Shown piece after piece: positions 41,204 through 52,400 of a DNA stretch of 64,000 nt. A model generated the notes under the pieces. The model saw only the letters and a program-made list of their open reading frames with translations. It was not told the DNA's origin and made no database searches. The stretch covers positions 1-64,000 of the forward strand of contig QPMI01000142.1 of NCBI GenBank assembly GCA_004431415.1, written 5' to 3'. Position 1 is the first letter of the stretch. Every line of letters starts with the position of its first letter. A program made the translations under genes and the position numbers. The stretch comes from Cyanophora paradoxa (taxonomy: Eukaryota; Glaucocystophyceae; Cyanophorales; Cyanophoraceae).

Positions 41204-44200
41204 TCGCCCATGGTGTACACGAGGTCGGGCTCGTCGCCTGCACGCGCGCCGCGTCGGCTCCTCGCGCATGCGCCCCGCGAGGGCAGAGCGTCCGCACCGG
41301 CGTGGATGGCGACGACGGCGTTGCCCTCGTTCTCGCCCAGGTAGCTGAACCGCACCTGCTGGTCCTTCGGCCCCATCTGCCCGCCGGATGCTCTCAATGC
41401 AGAGCGGCGCGCATCGTGGCAAAAGGACGCACCGACGCGTTCCAGGCCTGGATCTTGTTGAACTTCGCCGTGTCCTCGTTGCCGGGCGTGTCGACGAAGA
41501 GCTTCTTGTCGTCGACCTTCAGCTTGAGCAGGTTCGGGTCGTCCGCGTGCTTGGGCGCCAGCGTCTCCCACACGGTCAGCTCTGAAACCGGAGGTGTAAT
41601 CAGCGCACAAACTCGTTTTCAGCGCCGGGGAGAAATGAGCGCACTCCCGTTCGGGTCGCAGTCCTTCTGGATGAGCGGGGCTTTCACGTTCCCGGACTTG
41701 AAGGCGAAGCACTGGCCCGTCGCCAGCTGCGAATGGTGTGCGCGTGAGTCCTTCGAATTCGGATCGACATCGACGATGCGCTGTGTCGATATCGGCGCGC
41801 ACGTCCTTGAGCATGAAGAGGCCCTTCGGGGCGTACGAGACGCCGACGAGGCTCGGGTCGCCAGCGTCGTCGCCGGCCGCCTGTGCGAGGAGGGCAATAT
41901 AAGTGCCGGTTACGCTTGATTCAAATATTTGTGCACGGAGCGGCGAGCTCGCCTCGTTCGTGAAGGTCGCGGTCTGCCCTTCGCCGCCGCCCCCGACGGA
42001 GACGTCCGTGGCGATCTGCGCAGCTCGCCTCAAATGCACCGCAACATCGAATCCCACGCGCCGCTCGGCGAGAGCCACCTTGGTGCCGTCCTCGCGCAAG
42101 AGTACGATGTTCGCAGGCTTGACCGTTCCCTCGAGGGAACGCGTCTCCCTGATTCACGACGGCACCGGTACCGTTAGGAAAATCGAGCGGCGCGAATTCT
42201 CAACTCTCGGCGAGAATCGACTGCGCGTGCGCACCCGACCACGACGCCGAGGTCCTCGGTCTGGACGCTCGTCTCCTTGAAGTCCTCCGTCTCCGAAGAC
42301 TCGTCCCGCTGCGCGCTCGCCGTCGAGCCGCACTCGAACTCCACGCCCCCGCTCCCCTCGACCTGGACGGAAGCGGCCCGTCAGGCGTCGCCGCCCCAGC
42401 CCAGCACATGCGAATATGATTGCAGCGCGGACCTCGTTGCCAGGGACGACGGGGCCCATCTCGGTCAGCGCGGGGTCGGCCTCGCCCTCGTACACGGCCG
42501 TCTCCTGCGGGAGCACCGGTGTAGCGTGCCGTGCACGTGTGAGCAGAGCGCGTAGAGGGGTGCACGGTACATCTAGAGGGATGTCCGGAGCGCACCGGGC
42601 CAGCGGAGCCGCTCTCGCCGACCGTGAGCTTGACGTAGCTGCGTTCGCGATGGCGGGGGGCGTCAAGGGCCGGCGGAGAGATCGAAGCTGTGAGCCACGA
42701 CCCGGGGGCGATGGGCGCACGTGTCGATGTGGCCGACCTCCTTGCCAGGGATCAGATTGAAGCCCACGACCTCCGCCTCCGATGGGATCTGCCGCAGCGA
42801 ATCCAAAACCGGTCAGGCCTCCCATCCGCTGATGCCGACATCGATAACGATGCGGTGCAGTGGCGCACGGTGTAGCTGACGGAGCCGGAGATCTTGCCGG
42901 GCTGCTGGAAGGCCTTGGTGCCGCTGATGGTGTAGGTCTTCTGCCAGTCGGCGGGGAGCGTGTCGATGTAGTCGATGCGGTAGCCCTGGGACATCGTCGT
43001 CTTGAAGTCGTTCACGCGGTCGATCGGCTCCTCTGCGCGCTGCCCGTCAGGGGGTGCGGCACTCTTTGGGTCGCTTTGTCGTGGGGCACTCGCACCCTCT
43101 ACGACGTTGAAGGGCTTGCCGAAGAGCTCGAATATCTTGCTCTGCGCATTCCCAAGTGAGTGCATTCAAAGGGGCGATTATTGACCGCGTAGTAGTTCGC
43201 AATATTTATCCGCGATCGACGTGCGTGTAATTCAACCAGAGCGCGACGTGCGTGCGATATAATTCGAACGCGAATGCTCACCTGGACGGCCGCAGGGAGC
43301 TCGGAAGCGTCAATGACCTTGTCGTCCAGGTGAATTGGCACCCTGAATCGGATGACGAACGGCCCGTCAGTGCGATCTGTGATCATGCTTCAAATTGAGC
43401 TTCACGCACGTGACGGCGTCGGAGAACTCGACGGCAGACAGCGTGGCGGACGCCTGCGTGCTGAGCTTGTCCGTCTGGTAGTTGTAGTACCCCTTGCCGC
43501 CTGCTCCCGCAGCGCGGCACGCGGCTCAGCGCTCCATAGCAAGAGTGCAGCTTCAGGGCACGGGGTCGGGTAATTATAACGCGTCATACCGAGGGTGGTC
43601 TTGGTGGTCGAGTCAGGGATTGTCTCGCCGAGCACGGGCTCGCCACTGGGCGAGAAGGTGCCGTCGGCCGTCGTCGGCGTCTGCAGGTCGAGCCGCGAGG
43701 AGTCAGCACTCTTGAAGAAGAAGACTGCAGCTGCGCGTCGACGTCCCGCGGGCGCACGTTGAACAGCGGGTTGACGAGGTCGGTCGGGACCGATTTGGGA
43801 AGGAAGACGTGCTCGACCTCGCCTGCTCAGAAGCGAGTTAGATTATATCGACGAATGCATTGATTGTATTTCGACGAGTATGATCGAATGTGCAGTAGCA
43901 GCGCACCGTACTGGAACTTCTCGGGCACCACCTGCACCCGCGTCTCGACCTTGCCTGCATTTCAAGCAACGGCGTGCGTCAGCAGACGTGGACGAGATCC
44001 TTTCGCGGCGCCCGGTCTCGGGTTGCGCTGACCGGTCTGGAAGCCGGGGCGCTGGACAGTGTCGGTGCCCTTCTCCGTGACGCTGCGTGAGGAGGAATCA
44101 AGGGGCCGAGCGTCCACTCAAGAGGCCACGAGGATCGTATGCGTAATGGGTCCGGCCTAGGGTGCCGCACGTCTGGGTGTAGTTGATCTGCAGGGGCGCG

Positions 44201-46487
44201 CGGGTGAGCTCTTCGAGCTTCTGTGAAAGGCGCGCGCGTCAAAGGCTCGGACCTGGCCGGAGCGGATGGCGGCCTGGTCGAAGTGGCCCGTCCCCTTGAC
44301 CTGCACAGGCGAGGTGTAAGCTGCAGGATAGCGCAGTCGCGTCAAGGATTGCATTTCTGTGTGACTGTTCTTGCCACATTGCGGGATTGCAGGCGGGATA
44401 TTTTTTATATATTTCAGGCGGGATTGCGCGCACGATGTTCTCGCCCGTCTGCAGGACCCGCTCGACGAAAGTGACGTCGCGCTCATAATTCGTCTGCACG
44501 TTTCGCGTGTGCGGACGGTGAGACCTCGCTATTGCTAGTAGTTCACGCGCAGAACCTTTATCCAGAGCGAAATAGACGGCCGCGCGTTCGCACCGTGTTG
44601 ACGAGCGCGCCGTCCTCGGAGAAGGCATCTCCGGAGGCGCTGACGTCGGTCGTGGGCTTCTCCATGTTGTCGAGCTTCTCCTCGTGCAGCTTTTCGAGCT
44701 GTTGCGAAGCATCAAGCCAGCTCGCGCTGGTATGATCTGCATTTAATATTGGAGCTTGAATAGCGGACCTCCTCATTCTCGCCGTCGCGGCCGTGATCCT
44801 CGCCGTCGCGGCCGTGATCCTCGCCGTCGCGGCCGTGATCCTCGCCGTCGCGGCCGTGATCCTCGCCGTCGCGGCCGTGATCCTCGCCGTCGCGGCCGTG
44901 ATCCTCGCCGTCGCGGCCGTGATCCTCGCCGTCGCGGCCGTGATCCTCGCCGTCGCGGCCGTGATCCTCGCCGTCGACGTCGCGGCCGTGACCCTCGCCG
45001 TCGTGTTCGAAATCACGATCACCGGGTTCGTCATCATGCTGCGGAGCGCTCGCATCGCCGTTCTTCCGCAAATCGAGTCTAGATATATATGGAATTCGAA
45101 CTTCCGAACGCAGCTGCAGCGCACCTTTTGCTGCTGCTGGCCATCGAGACCGTCCTCCTCCTCAAGGCCCTCGTCGACGTCCCCCTCCCCGAGGCCGTCA
45201 TCCCCCTCCAGGAACGAATCTTCCTCAAGGCCTTGATCCTACGCATCGAAGCAGCGATAGAAGTGTTAGGGTTTAATTATCTGCAGCGCGGGCTCTCCCG
45301 CTATTCATGAGCTCGAGCAGCGGACCTCGTCTCCCCCGAAGAATGAATCATCACCAAGCAGCTCATATGCATCCTGCGGATCGAAACATGGCCAGCGAGC
45401 CGTTAGCGGTCCTCATGATCAGCAGCTCTGGCTCTGCACGAGCAGCGGACCTCGTCGGCTTCACTGCCGCCATCCCCGCGAAGCTCCGCGCGGAGCTTCC
45501 CAAGGTCCTGCGGCGCACAAGTCAGGCCGCAGAGCTGGTCGCGTTCGACTGCGCATGCAGTCCACGCGTTAGCTGTAGGACTGACAAGATAGAGCGAACC
45601 TTTTTCTCATAGTAATTCAGCGTCTTGCCGGATGCGAGTTTGGCCTCAAGTTTCTCCAGGGCCTCCTCCTTTCGCTGCGATGCGCGCGGGTATCAAAAGG
45701 GTTCCTCGAGATCATGCTCGGCTCTCGCTGTGTGGTACTAGATCTCTGCCGAGCCTGACGTCTGCCAGGCGAACCTCTGTATCCAGCTGCTTGTGAGCCT
45801 CGACCAGCTGCGATGCCGGACTCAGATCGTTCAACGGTTAGCGTCGTCTGCAGCCCGGGCTCTGCAGCCTCCGACGCCTCAGCAGAGAGAAGCGGACCTC
45901 TTTGTACTTCAGCTTGCCGATCTCAACTTTCTCACGAATCTCATCGCGAAGTTTCTCAAGCTTCTGCAATGCGAAATTAAATCCAGGCTGGTGTCAAGCA
46001 TGTTCCGCAGCCCGGGCTCTAATTATAATTATCGGTAGACCGAGAGGAACGGACCGCTTTCTGCTTGGGCTTTGAGTCCAGCGTGTTGTCCGATGCAAGT
46101 TGGGATTCAATTTGCTCAAGAAGATTCTCATTGTTCTGCGGAGAAGGAAAACCATGAGCTGTTATTCCGCAGCTCTCGGGCTCAAGCTTGGCTGTAGGGA
46201 GATGTAGAGGACCTGGATCTCGTTGGTAAGCTTGTCTCGAGCCATTTCCTCATTGTGCTTCGCAATCCGCTGCGATGCAGGAATCGATCGTGAGAAATGT
46301 TTGCTCGTCGCATTGCGGGCCTGAATCGCAAAAAGCAACGGACATGCGGATCGGGAGGGGGGCCCGTGGGGCGCTGCGACACAGGGCGTTCACACGCTAT
46401 CTAGAAAAACGCCGAAATCACAGCAGGCCGCGCACCGACGGCTTCGACGCGACTGTCTTGAACCCGTACTTGGAGAGCTTGTTGGAG
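40390..46487. repeat. Left arm of a 6-kb inverted duplication
   Basis: This arm matches 49775-55180 in reverse orientation from the exon encoding SNKLSKYGFKT to the stop codon. Similarity ends just past the stop and just before that exon. The arms have diverged by substitutions and indels in introns and exons (RIAKHNEEMARDKL against RIAKHNEKLARVKL), so this is not a recent palindrome. Confidence 0.85.
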
Positions 46488-46847
46488 TCCGTCGTTGACG
46501 TAGTCGTTCCCCCTCCGGATCCATGGCGCTCAGCCTGAAGGAGCTCGCGGACTCAGCGCGAGCTCGACTCGGCGATCGCGAGCTGTGACCTCAAAAAATA
46601 GTGCCGGGGTTATCGGTCAAATCTAACTCAGTGACGCTACAAACCGGAGTCGATAGGGGCTGTATTCATATGTGCACGTCTTATGCATGTACATGTGCAT
46701 GCACGCCCAGGCCGTCGGGCGCACCTTGAGGCCGTTGATGATATGCTCTTTTTCGAGCGCGCGCAGTTGATCCTTGGCCTGGTAAACATCGATCTCGCCC
46801 CTTTCGTACGCCTTTGCGGGTGCGGAATTTTGCCAGTCGAATGCCAT
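40390..46847 (-). CDS. Unrecognised acidic coiled-coil/beta-rich protein, left paralog
   Basis: About 25 exons are paralogous to 49478-55180. The unique first exon encodes MAFDWQNSAPAKAYERGEID, then shared exons follow: SNKLSKYGFKTVASKPS, a string of short coiled-coil exons (LEEIESQLAS type, GKLKYKE, LEKLEAKLASGKTL), and an acidic part with nine GEDHGRD repeats. The rest is beta-rich: GHFDQAAIRSGQVRAF, EVEHVFLPKSVPTDLVNPLF, VPIHLDDKVIDASELPAAVQ, DYIDTLPADWQKTYTISGTK and KQVITENKNLLGKL. The acidic C-terminus ends EQALGDASF at 40390. No signal peptide or membrane helix is seen. I recognise no family. Acidic and His-rich repeats could bind metal ions, but that is speculation. Confidence 0.65.
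44778..44976. repeat. 21-bp coding minisatellite (GEDHGRD)n
   Basis: Nine perfect tandem units of CTCGCCGTCGCGGCCGTGAT(C), preceded on the coding strand by a degenerate unit GEGHGRDVD. Read on the - strand within an exon of the left paralog, each unit encodes GEDHGRD. The right paralog lacks the array. Confidence 0.92.
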
Positions 46848-49477
46848 CTTGGCGGTCGCGAATCAGTTCTCTGTACGGTGCGCGCAGAGTTAAGCGTACG
46901 CGTGCACAACAGTCCCAGCTCGAGGCGACCCGCGGCCGGCCGCCGCGCGCCGTTGGCGGATCCGGATGGCCGTCGGCTACGGGGTTCGGATTTGGAGATG
47001 GCTCGCGCACCGATCTTCCGAGTTCGAACTGCAGCTGCTAGCTCTAGGGGAGCTGCGGTGCTGCAAGAGCCTACAAGACGCTAGCCGCTGAGCCGCTGAG
47101 CGAGCGCTTGTCGGACCGTCGGACGAAACGACGAGCCTCGGAGTTCCAAGGCCTAGGCTGCAGCTGCTACCTTAATTGCCTTAGCCTGGCCCTCAGGCCC
47201 TTCTTATTAGCAGCCTACTAGGCTACGAGGCTACTACTAGCCTGCTACAGTAGCTGGCCTAGTTGGAGGGACCGGCGGAAGCCTATCAGAGCCACCAGCT
47301 TGCCGGAGGGCCAAGCCTTGTGGGCAAGTGCCGGCCAGGAGGGGGGAGGAACTTGAAAAGGGGAACGAGGCTAGCCGGGCAAGCCGGCTACTAGGCTAGC
47401 TACTAGTAGCGCTAGCTAGCGGATAGCGAAGGCCCGCCGAAGGGGTTTTGGGCAACTTTTGGCCCAACGTAACTGTATAACTAGTTTATATTACTAGCTC
47501 TTCGCTTCACTACCGGCCCAGGCTGGGAATTTGAAACTCGGAAGGCGGAGGCTGCCACTGGTAAGTTCTGAACACATTTGGGATCATCCGAACTACCGCA
47601 GCTGCGAGCTTGAAGAGGGAAAAAAAAGGAAAATCCTGCCAGCAAAACTGCCCACCAATGGTGTAATTGTCTGACTGATAGATTCAGTCGAAAAAAACAC
47701 TGCTTTGCCAGCTTGCATAGTATTGGGCTTTCGTGTACCCGGTCATGGTGATATATATACAAGTTTGAACACTTGCTCAAGTACCAGTATACCCAGTTGA
47801 GTTGAAATCGCTTACTACGGCGAGTCCAGTCAAAAAGCTACAGTCTAAAACTCGGGCGACTTGGTGATTGGTCAATTAAAACAAGCAATTCCGATTGGCC
47901 AGCTAGCAAGCGGGGGGGGGTGCGGGGGGGGCGGAGCCCCCCCTGCTTGTTAACTTTTCGGTGGGCGAGGCAAGCCAGCTTGCTAGCGGCTCGAGCCGAA
48001 TTCCGGGCTGGCTAGGTTTGGCTAGCGCTGGAGCCAGCCCGCGACCCCGCTAGCCGCAAGCCTACCCCGGGCCCATCGTCGGGCGATCGATCGCTTGATA
48101 TCAATTTGCAATTGATCAACTATCACGTACTACGGTACTAGTACTTGCAAATATGCAATGGCCAGTATACTAGCCTAGTACTACGGTAGTGGCCTCGATC
48201 GCGAGCTCTCTGGCACTGTGTATACGTAGGGCCTTACTACCAGTAAGTTAGGCAGTTATACGTTAGGCCGGGTTCACTGAGTCGACACTGACTCGCGCGC
48301 GATCATCCGATGGAGACACTGAGCGATCTTTTTCCAAGTTCGAACTTCCGCCTCTTTCCTACCGAAGGTAAAAAAAACGATCGATTTGAGGCTCTTTCCC
48401 GTCAGTTTTTCTTTCTTTTTCGTCGCATGCTCCTTCCCGGCTTTTTTGTCGGATGCTCCTTCCCGCCGGCTCAGCTCTACTGTGCCTCTACACTGATGAG
48501 TCACTGACTCGGTGATCATATGCATGGACTCGGTGATCATGATCATGATCATGATCATGACTCGCCGCCGGCGCCGAGCTCGAGTCGCCGCCGACGACTC
48601 GCCGGCGACTCGGCGCCGGCCTGGCCATGGGCCGGCCTGGACCCGGGACGTCGACAGGCTGGACTCGGCCAGTCCGCACGGTCGGAGGCTCGCGATCGGG
48701 GCCAGCCTCAGGCCCTCAGCCGCAGCCTGGGCCCGCAGGCTCAGCGGCCTGCAAGTACTAGTACTGTACTACTAGTATAGCTAGGCTAGTGCGGCTGCCA
48801 GACTGTGCCAGTGCAACGTGCCTCGCAGGCTCGCAGCCTAGAGTCACAGCCTCGATCGAGCCCGTGGGCCGTGGTCACTACGTATACGTGGACTAGTACA
48901 CTGGTAGCCTAGGTAGTACACTAGCCGCTGAGCCACTTCGAAGTGTGTGCCGCGGTGGCCAGTCGAAGTGTCACGTGTTGCCGATCGATCGAGTGTACTG
49001 GGCCCACCCGGCCCAGTACTAGTGTACCGCAGTACTACCAGTGTACTAGTACTGGGCCCCCAAGTTCGAAGGCGCCTTCGAATTCGAATTCGAATTCGAA
49101 TTTCACGAATTCCTCTTAACTATAGCTAGGAGTCTAGCCTAGTAGGACCTTGCAAAATTGGAAAGCCGGACACGGCAGTCTCCCTCGGAGTCCCTCCGAC
49201 CGAGCTGCCGCAGTGCACGATCGCGAGCTGCACCGAGTTCGCTCTCTCAGTGACTCTCACCGTCGGCTGCAGCCGCTGAGCACTCTACTAAACTAGATCT
49301 CGCGGAGTAGTCTGGTAGATCACTTTCGTCCCACCTGCGTTCTGCGTCGGTGCGCATATATATGCATCCGCTTGCGCGAGCCTTGCGCATGCCCCACGTG
49401 CATAAACCGCGACTGGCCGTGGCCATAATTATCATGTTTGACCGTGGCCTGTGCGTACAGGACACCGACTCGCGAAG
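46848..49477. promoter_or_regulatory. Spacer between head-to-head paralogs
   Basis: These 2.6 kb separate the two divergent start codons and hold no supported exon. They are unusually rich in CTAGCTAG, GTACTAGTAC and TTCGAA palindromes. Two ATTGG (inverted CCAAT) boxes occur at 47866-47900, and a GC-poor segment runs from 47450 to 47880. Both promoters should be here. Because the two first exons differ, the promoters are probably distinct. Confidence 0.45.
48530..48560. repeat. (TGATCA)n palindromic microsatellite
   Basis: Five overlapping copies of GATCAT/TGATCA follow two nearly identical phrases ACTCGGTGATCAT. The tract is self-complementary. Confidence 0.8.
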
Positions 49478-52400
49478 ATGACGTACGCGTGGACCGGCGA
49501 TGGATTCGAAGCCTTCCTGAACGACCTCAACCCTCCCAAGCCTGTAGATCTGGGTGATGTTGATTTCAGCTTCCTTTTCCCCGTCGGCAACACGGAGGAG
49601 GTGCGCGCGTTTCGTGCATGTATGTGCACAGCATGTTGTATTGCTCTCCTAGCTACACACACAAAGCCCCCGCTGCAAAGCTCCGACACCCGCGATCTCC
49701 TCTAGGGTGATATCGATGGTGGGGACTTCGGAGCGTCAGCGCCAACGGGAGGATCCGGATCAGGCGCGAAGTCCTCCAACAAGCTCTCCAAGTACGGGTT
49801 CAAGACAGTCGCGTCGAAGCCGTCGGTGCCCGGCCTGCTGTGATTTTGTCGTTCTAGAAGCGCGTGTGAACGCCCTGTGCCGCAGGGATACCGCCCCCCT
49901 GCCGATCCGCATGTCCGTTGCTTTTTGCGATTCAGGCCCGCAATGCGACGAGCAAACATTTCTCACGATCGATTCCTGCATCGCAGCGGATTGCAAAGCA
50001 CAATGAGAAATTGGCCCGAGTTAAGCTCACCAACGAGATCCAGGTCCTCTACATCTCCCTACAGCCAAGCGCGAGAGCTGCGGAATAACAGCTCATGTTT
50101 TCCTTCTCCGCAGAACAATGAGAATCTTCTTGAGCAAATTGAATCCCAACTTGCATCGGACAAGACGCTGGACTCAAAGCCCAAGCAGAAAGCGGTCCGT
50201 TCCTCTCGGTCTACCGATTATAAGAGCCCGGGCTGCGGAACATGCTTGACACCAGCCTGGATTTTGCATTGCAGAAGCTTGAGAAGCTTCGCGATGAGAC
50301 TCGTGAGAAAGTTGAGATCGGCAAGCTGAAGTACAAAGAGGTCCGCTTCGCTCGGCTGAAGCGCCGGAGGCTGCAGAGCCCGGGCTGCAGACGACGCTAA
50401 CAATCTGAGTCCGGCATCGCAGCTGGTCGAGGCTCACAAGCAGCTGGATACAGAGGTTCGCCTCGCAGACGTCAGGCTCGGCAGAGATGTAGTACCACAC
50501 AGCTAGAGCCGAACTTGATCTCGAGCAACCCTTTTGATTCCCGCGTTGCAGCGAAAGGAGGAGGCCCTGGAGAAGCTTGAGGCCAAACTCGCATCCGGCA
50601 AGACGCTGAATTACTATGAGAAAAAGGTTCGCTCTATCTTGTCAGTCCTTCAGCTAACGCGCGGACTGCATGCGCAGTCTAACGCGATCGATCAGCCCCG
50701 CGGCCTGACTTGTGCGCCGCAGGATCTTGAGAAGCTCCGCGCGGAGCTTCGCGGGGATGGTACCAGTGAAGCCGACGAGGTCCGCTGCTCGTGCAGAGCC
50801 AGAGCTGCAGAGGACCGCTAACGGCTCGCTGGCCATGGTTCGATCCCCAGGATGAGCTGCTTGGTGATTATTCATTCTTCCGGGGAGACGAGGTCCGCTG
50901 CTCGTGCAGAGCCCGAGCTGCAGATAGAGGACCGCTAACAGCTTGCTCGCTGTTTCGGTACCGGTCCGCAGGATGATCATGAGGACCTTGAGGAGGATCT
51001 CCGCGAGGAGAAGCTCGGCAACATGGAGAAGCCCACGACCGACGTCAGCGCCTCCGGCGATGCCTTCTCCGAGGACGGCGCGCTCGTCAACACGGTGCGA
51101 ACGCGCGGCCTTCCCGTATCCAGTTTTGCACGAGTCGGCGTCGAGTCGTGAACATATCCAACACATAATTTATAATTATTGAAGACCTTTTATGAACGCG
51201 CAAGGTCTAGATCTCACCGTCTGCGCACGCGAACGCGCAGACGAACTACGAGCGCGACGTCACTTTCGTCGAGCGGGTCTTGAAGACGGGCGAGAACATC
51301 GTGCGCGCAATCGATTTCCCTTCTAACAGACAAACACAAACAGTTCATTCAGTTATTTACCAGACCACGAGCATGCAGTAGCTATAGTATATATCACTGA
51401 ACGCTCGCCTGCGCAGGTGAAGGGGACGGGCCATTTCGACCAGGCCGCCATCCGCTCCGGCCAGGTCCGAGCCGGCGCCTTTAATTTGATGCGCACGCCT
51501 TTCACAGAAGTTCAAAGCGCTCACCCGCGCGTCCCTGCAGATCAACTACACCCAGACGTGCGGCGCCCTGACCCATCACGCATATGCATACTATCCTCGT
51601 GTCCTCCTGAATGGACGCTCGGCCCCTGACGCGATTCCTCCTCGCGCAGCGTCACGGAGAAGGGCACCGACACTGTCCAGCGCCCCGGCTTCCAGACAGG
51701 TCAGCGCGAGCCCGAGACCGGGCGCCGCGAAAGGATCTCCTCCGCGTCGGCTGACGCACGCCGTCGCTTGAAATGCAGGCAAGGTCGAGACGCGGGTGCA
51801 GGTGGTGCCCGAGAAGTTCCAGTACGGTGCGCTCCCACTGCCCATCAGAACACACTCGAGCTCGCAGGATTATGATCAGTGCATTCGTGCAATTAAATCT
51901 AATATAGTCCTGCTCGCTTCTGAGCAGGCGAGGTCGAGCACGTCTTCCTTCCCAAATCGGTCCCGACCGACCTCGTCAACCCGCTGTTCAACGTGCGCCC
52001 GCGGGACACGCAGCTGCAGCTGCAGTTCTCTTCTTGAAGAGTGCTGACTCCCCGCGGCTCGACCTGCAGACGCCGACGACGGCCGACGGCACCTTCTCGC
52101 CCAGCAGCGAGCCCGTGCTCGGCGAGACGATCCCTGACTCGACCACCAAGACCGCCCTCGGTGCGACGCGTTGGAATTACCCGACCCCGTGCCCTGAAGC
52201 TGCACTCTTGCTATGGAACGCTGAGCCGTGTGTCGTGCTGCGGGGGCAGGCGGCAAGGGGTACTACAACTACCAGACGGACAAGCTCAGCACGCAGGCGT
52301 CTGCCACGCTGTCTGCCGTCGAGTTCTCCGACTCCGTCACGTGAGTGAAGCTCTCTTCTGTGTAATTTGAAGCATTGTTTCAAACCGCACTGACGGGCCG

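Noticed and set aside
44793-45236. + strand frame with ILAVAAV hydrophobic repeats resembling a membrane protein
   Set aside because: It is the antisense of the GEDHGRD minisatellite exon of the - strand gene; the - strand frame has matching splice neighbours and a paralog.
47481-47780. - strand 99-residue frame in the paralog spacer
   Set aside because: No splice-consistent neighbours, AT-richer composition than any gene here, and no motif.
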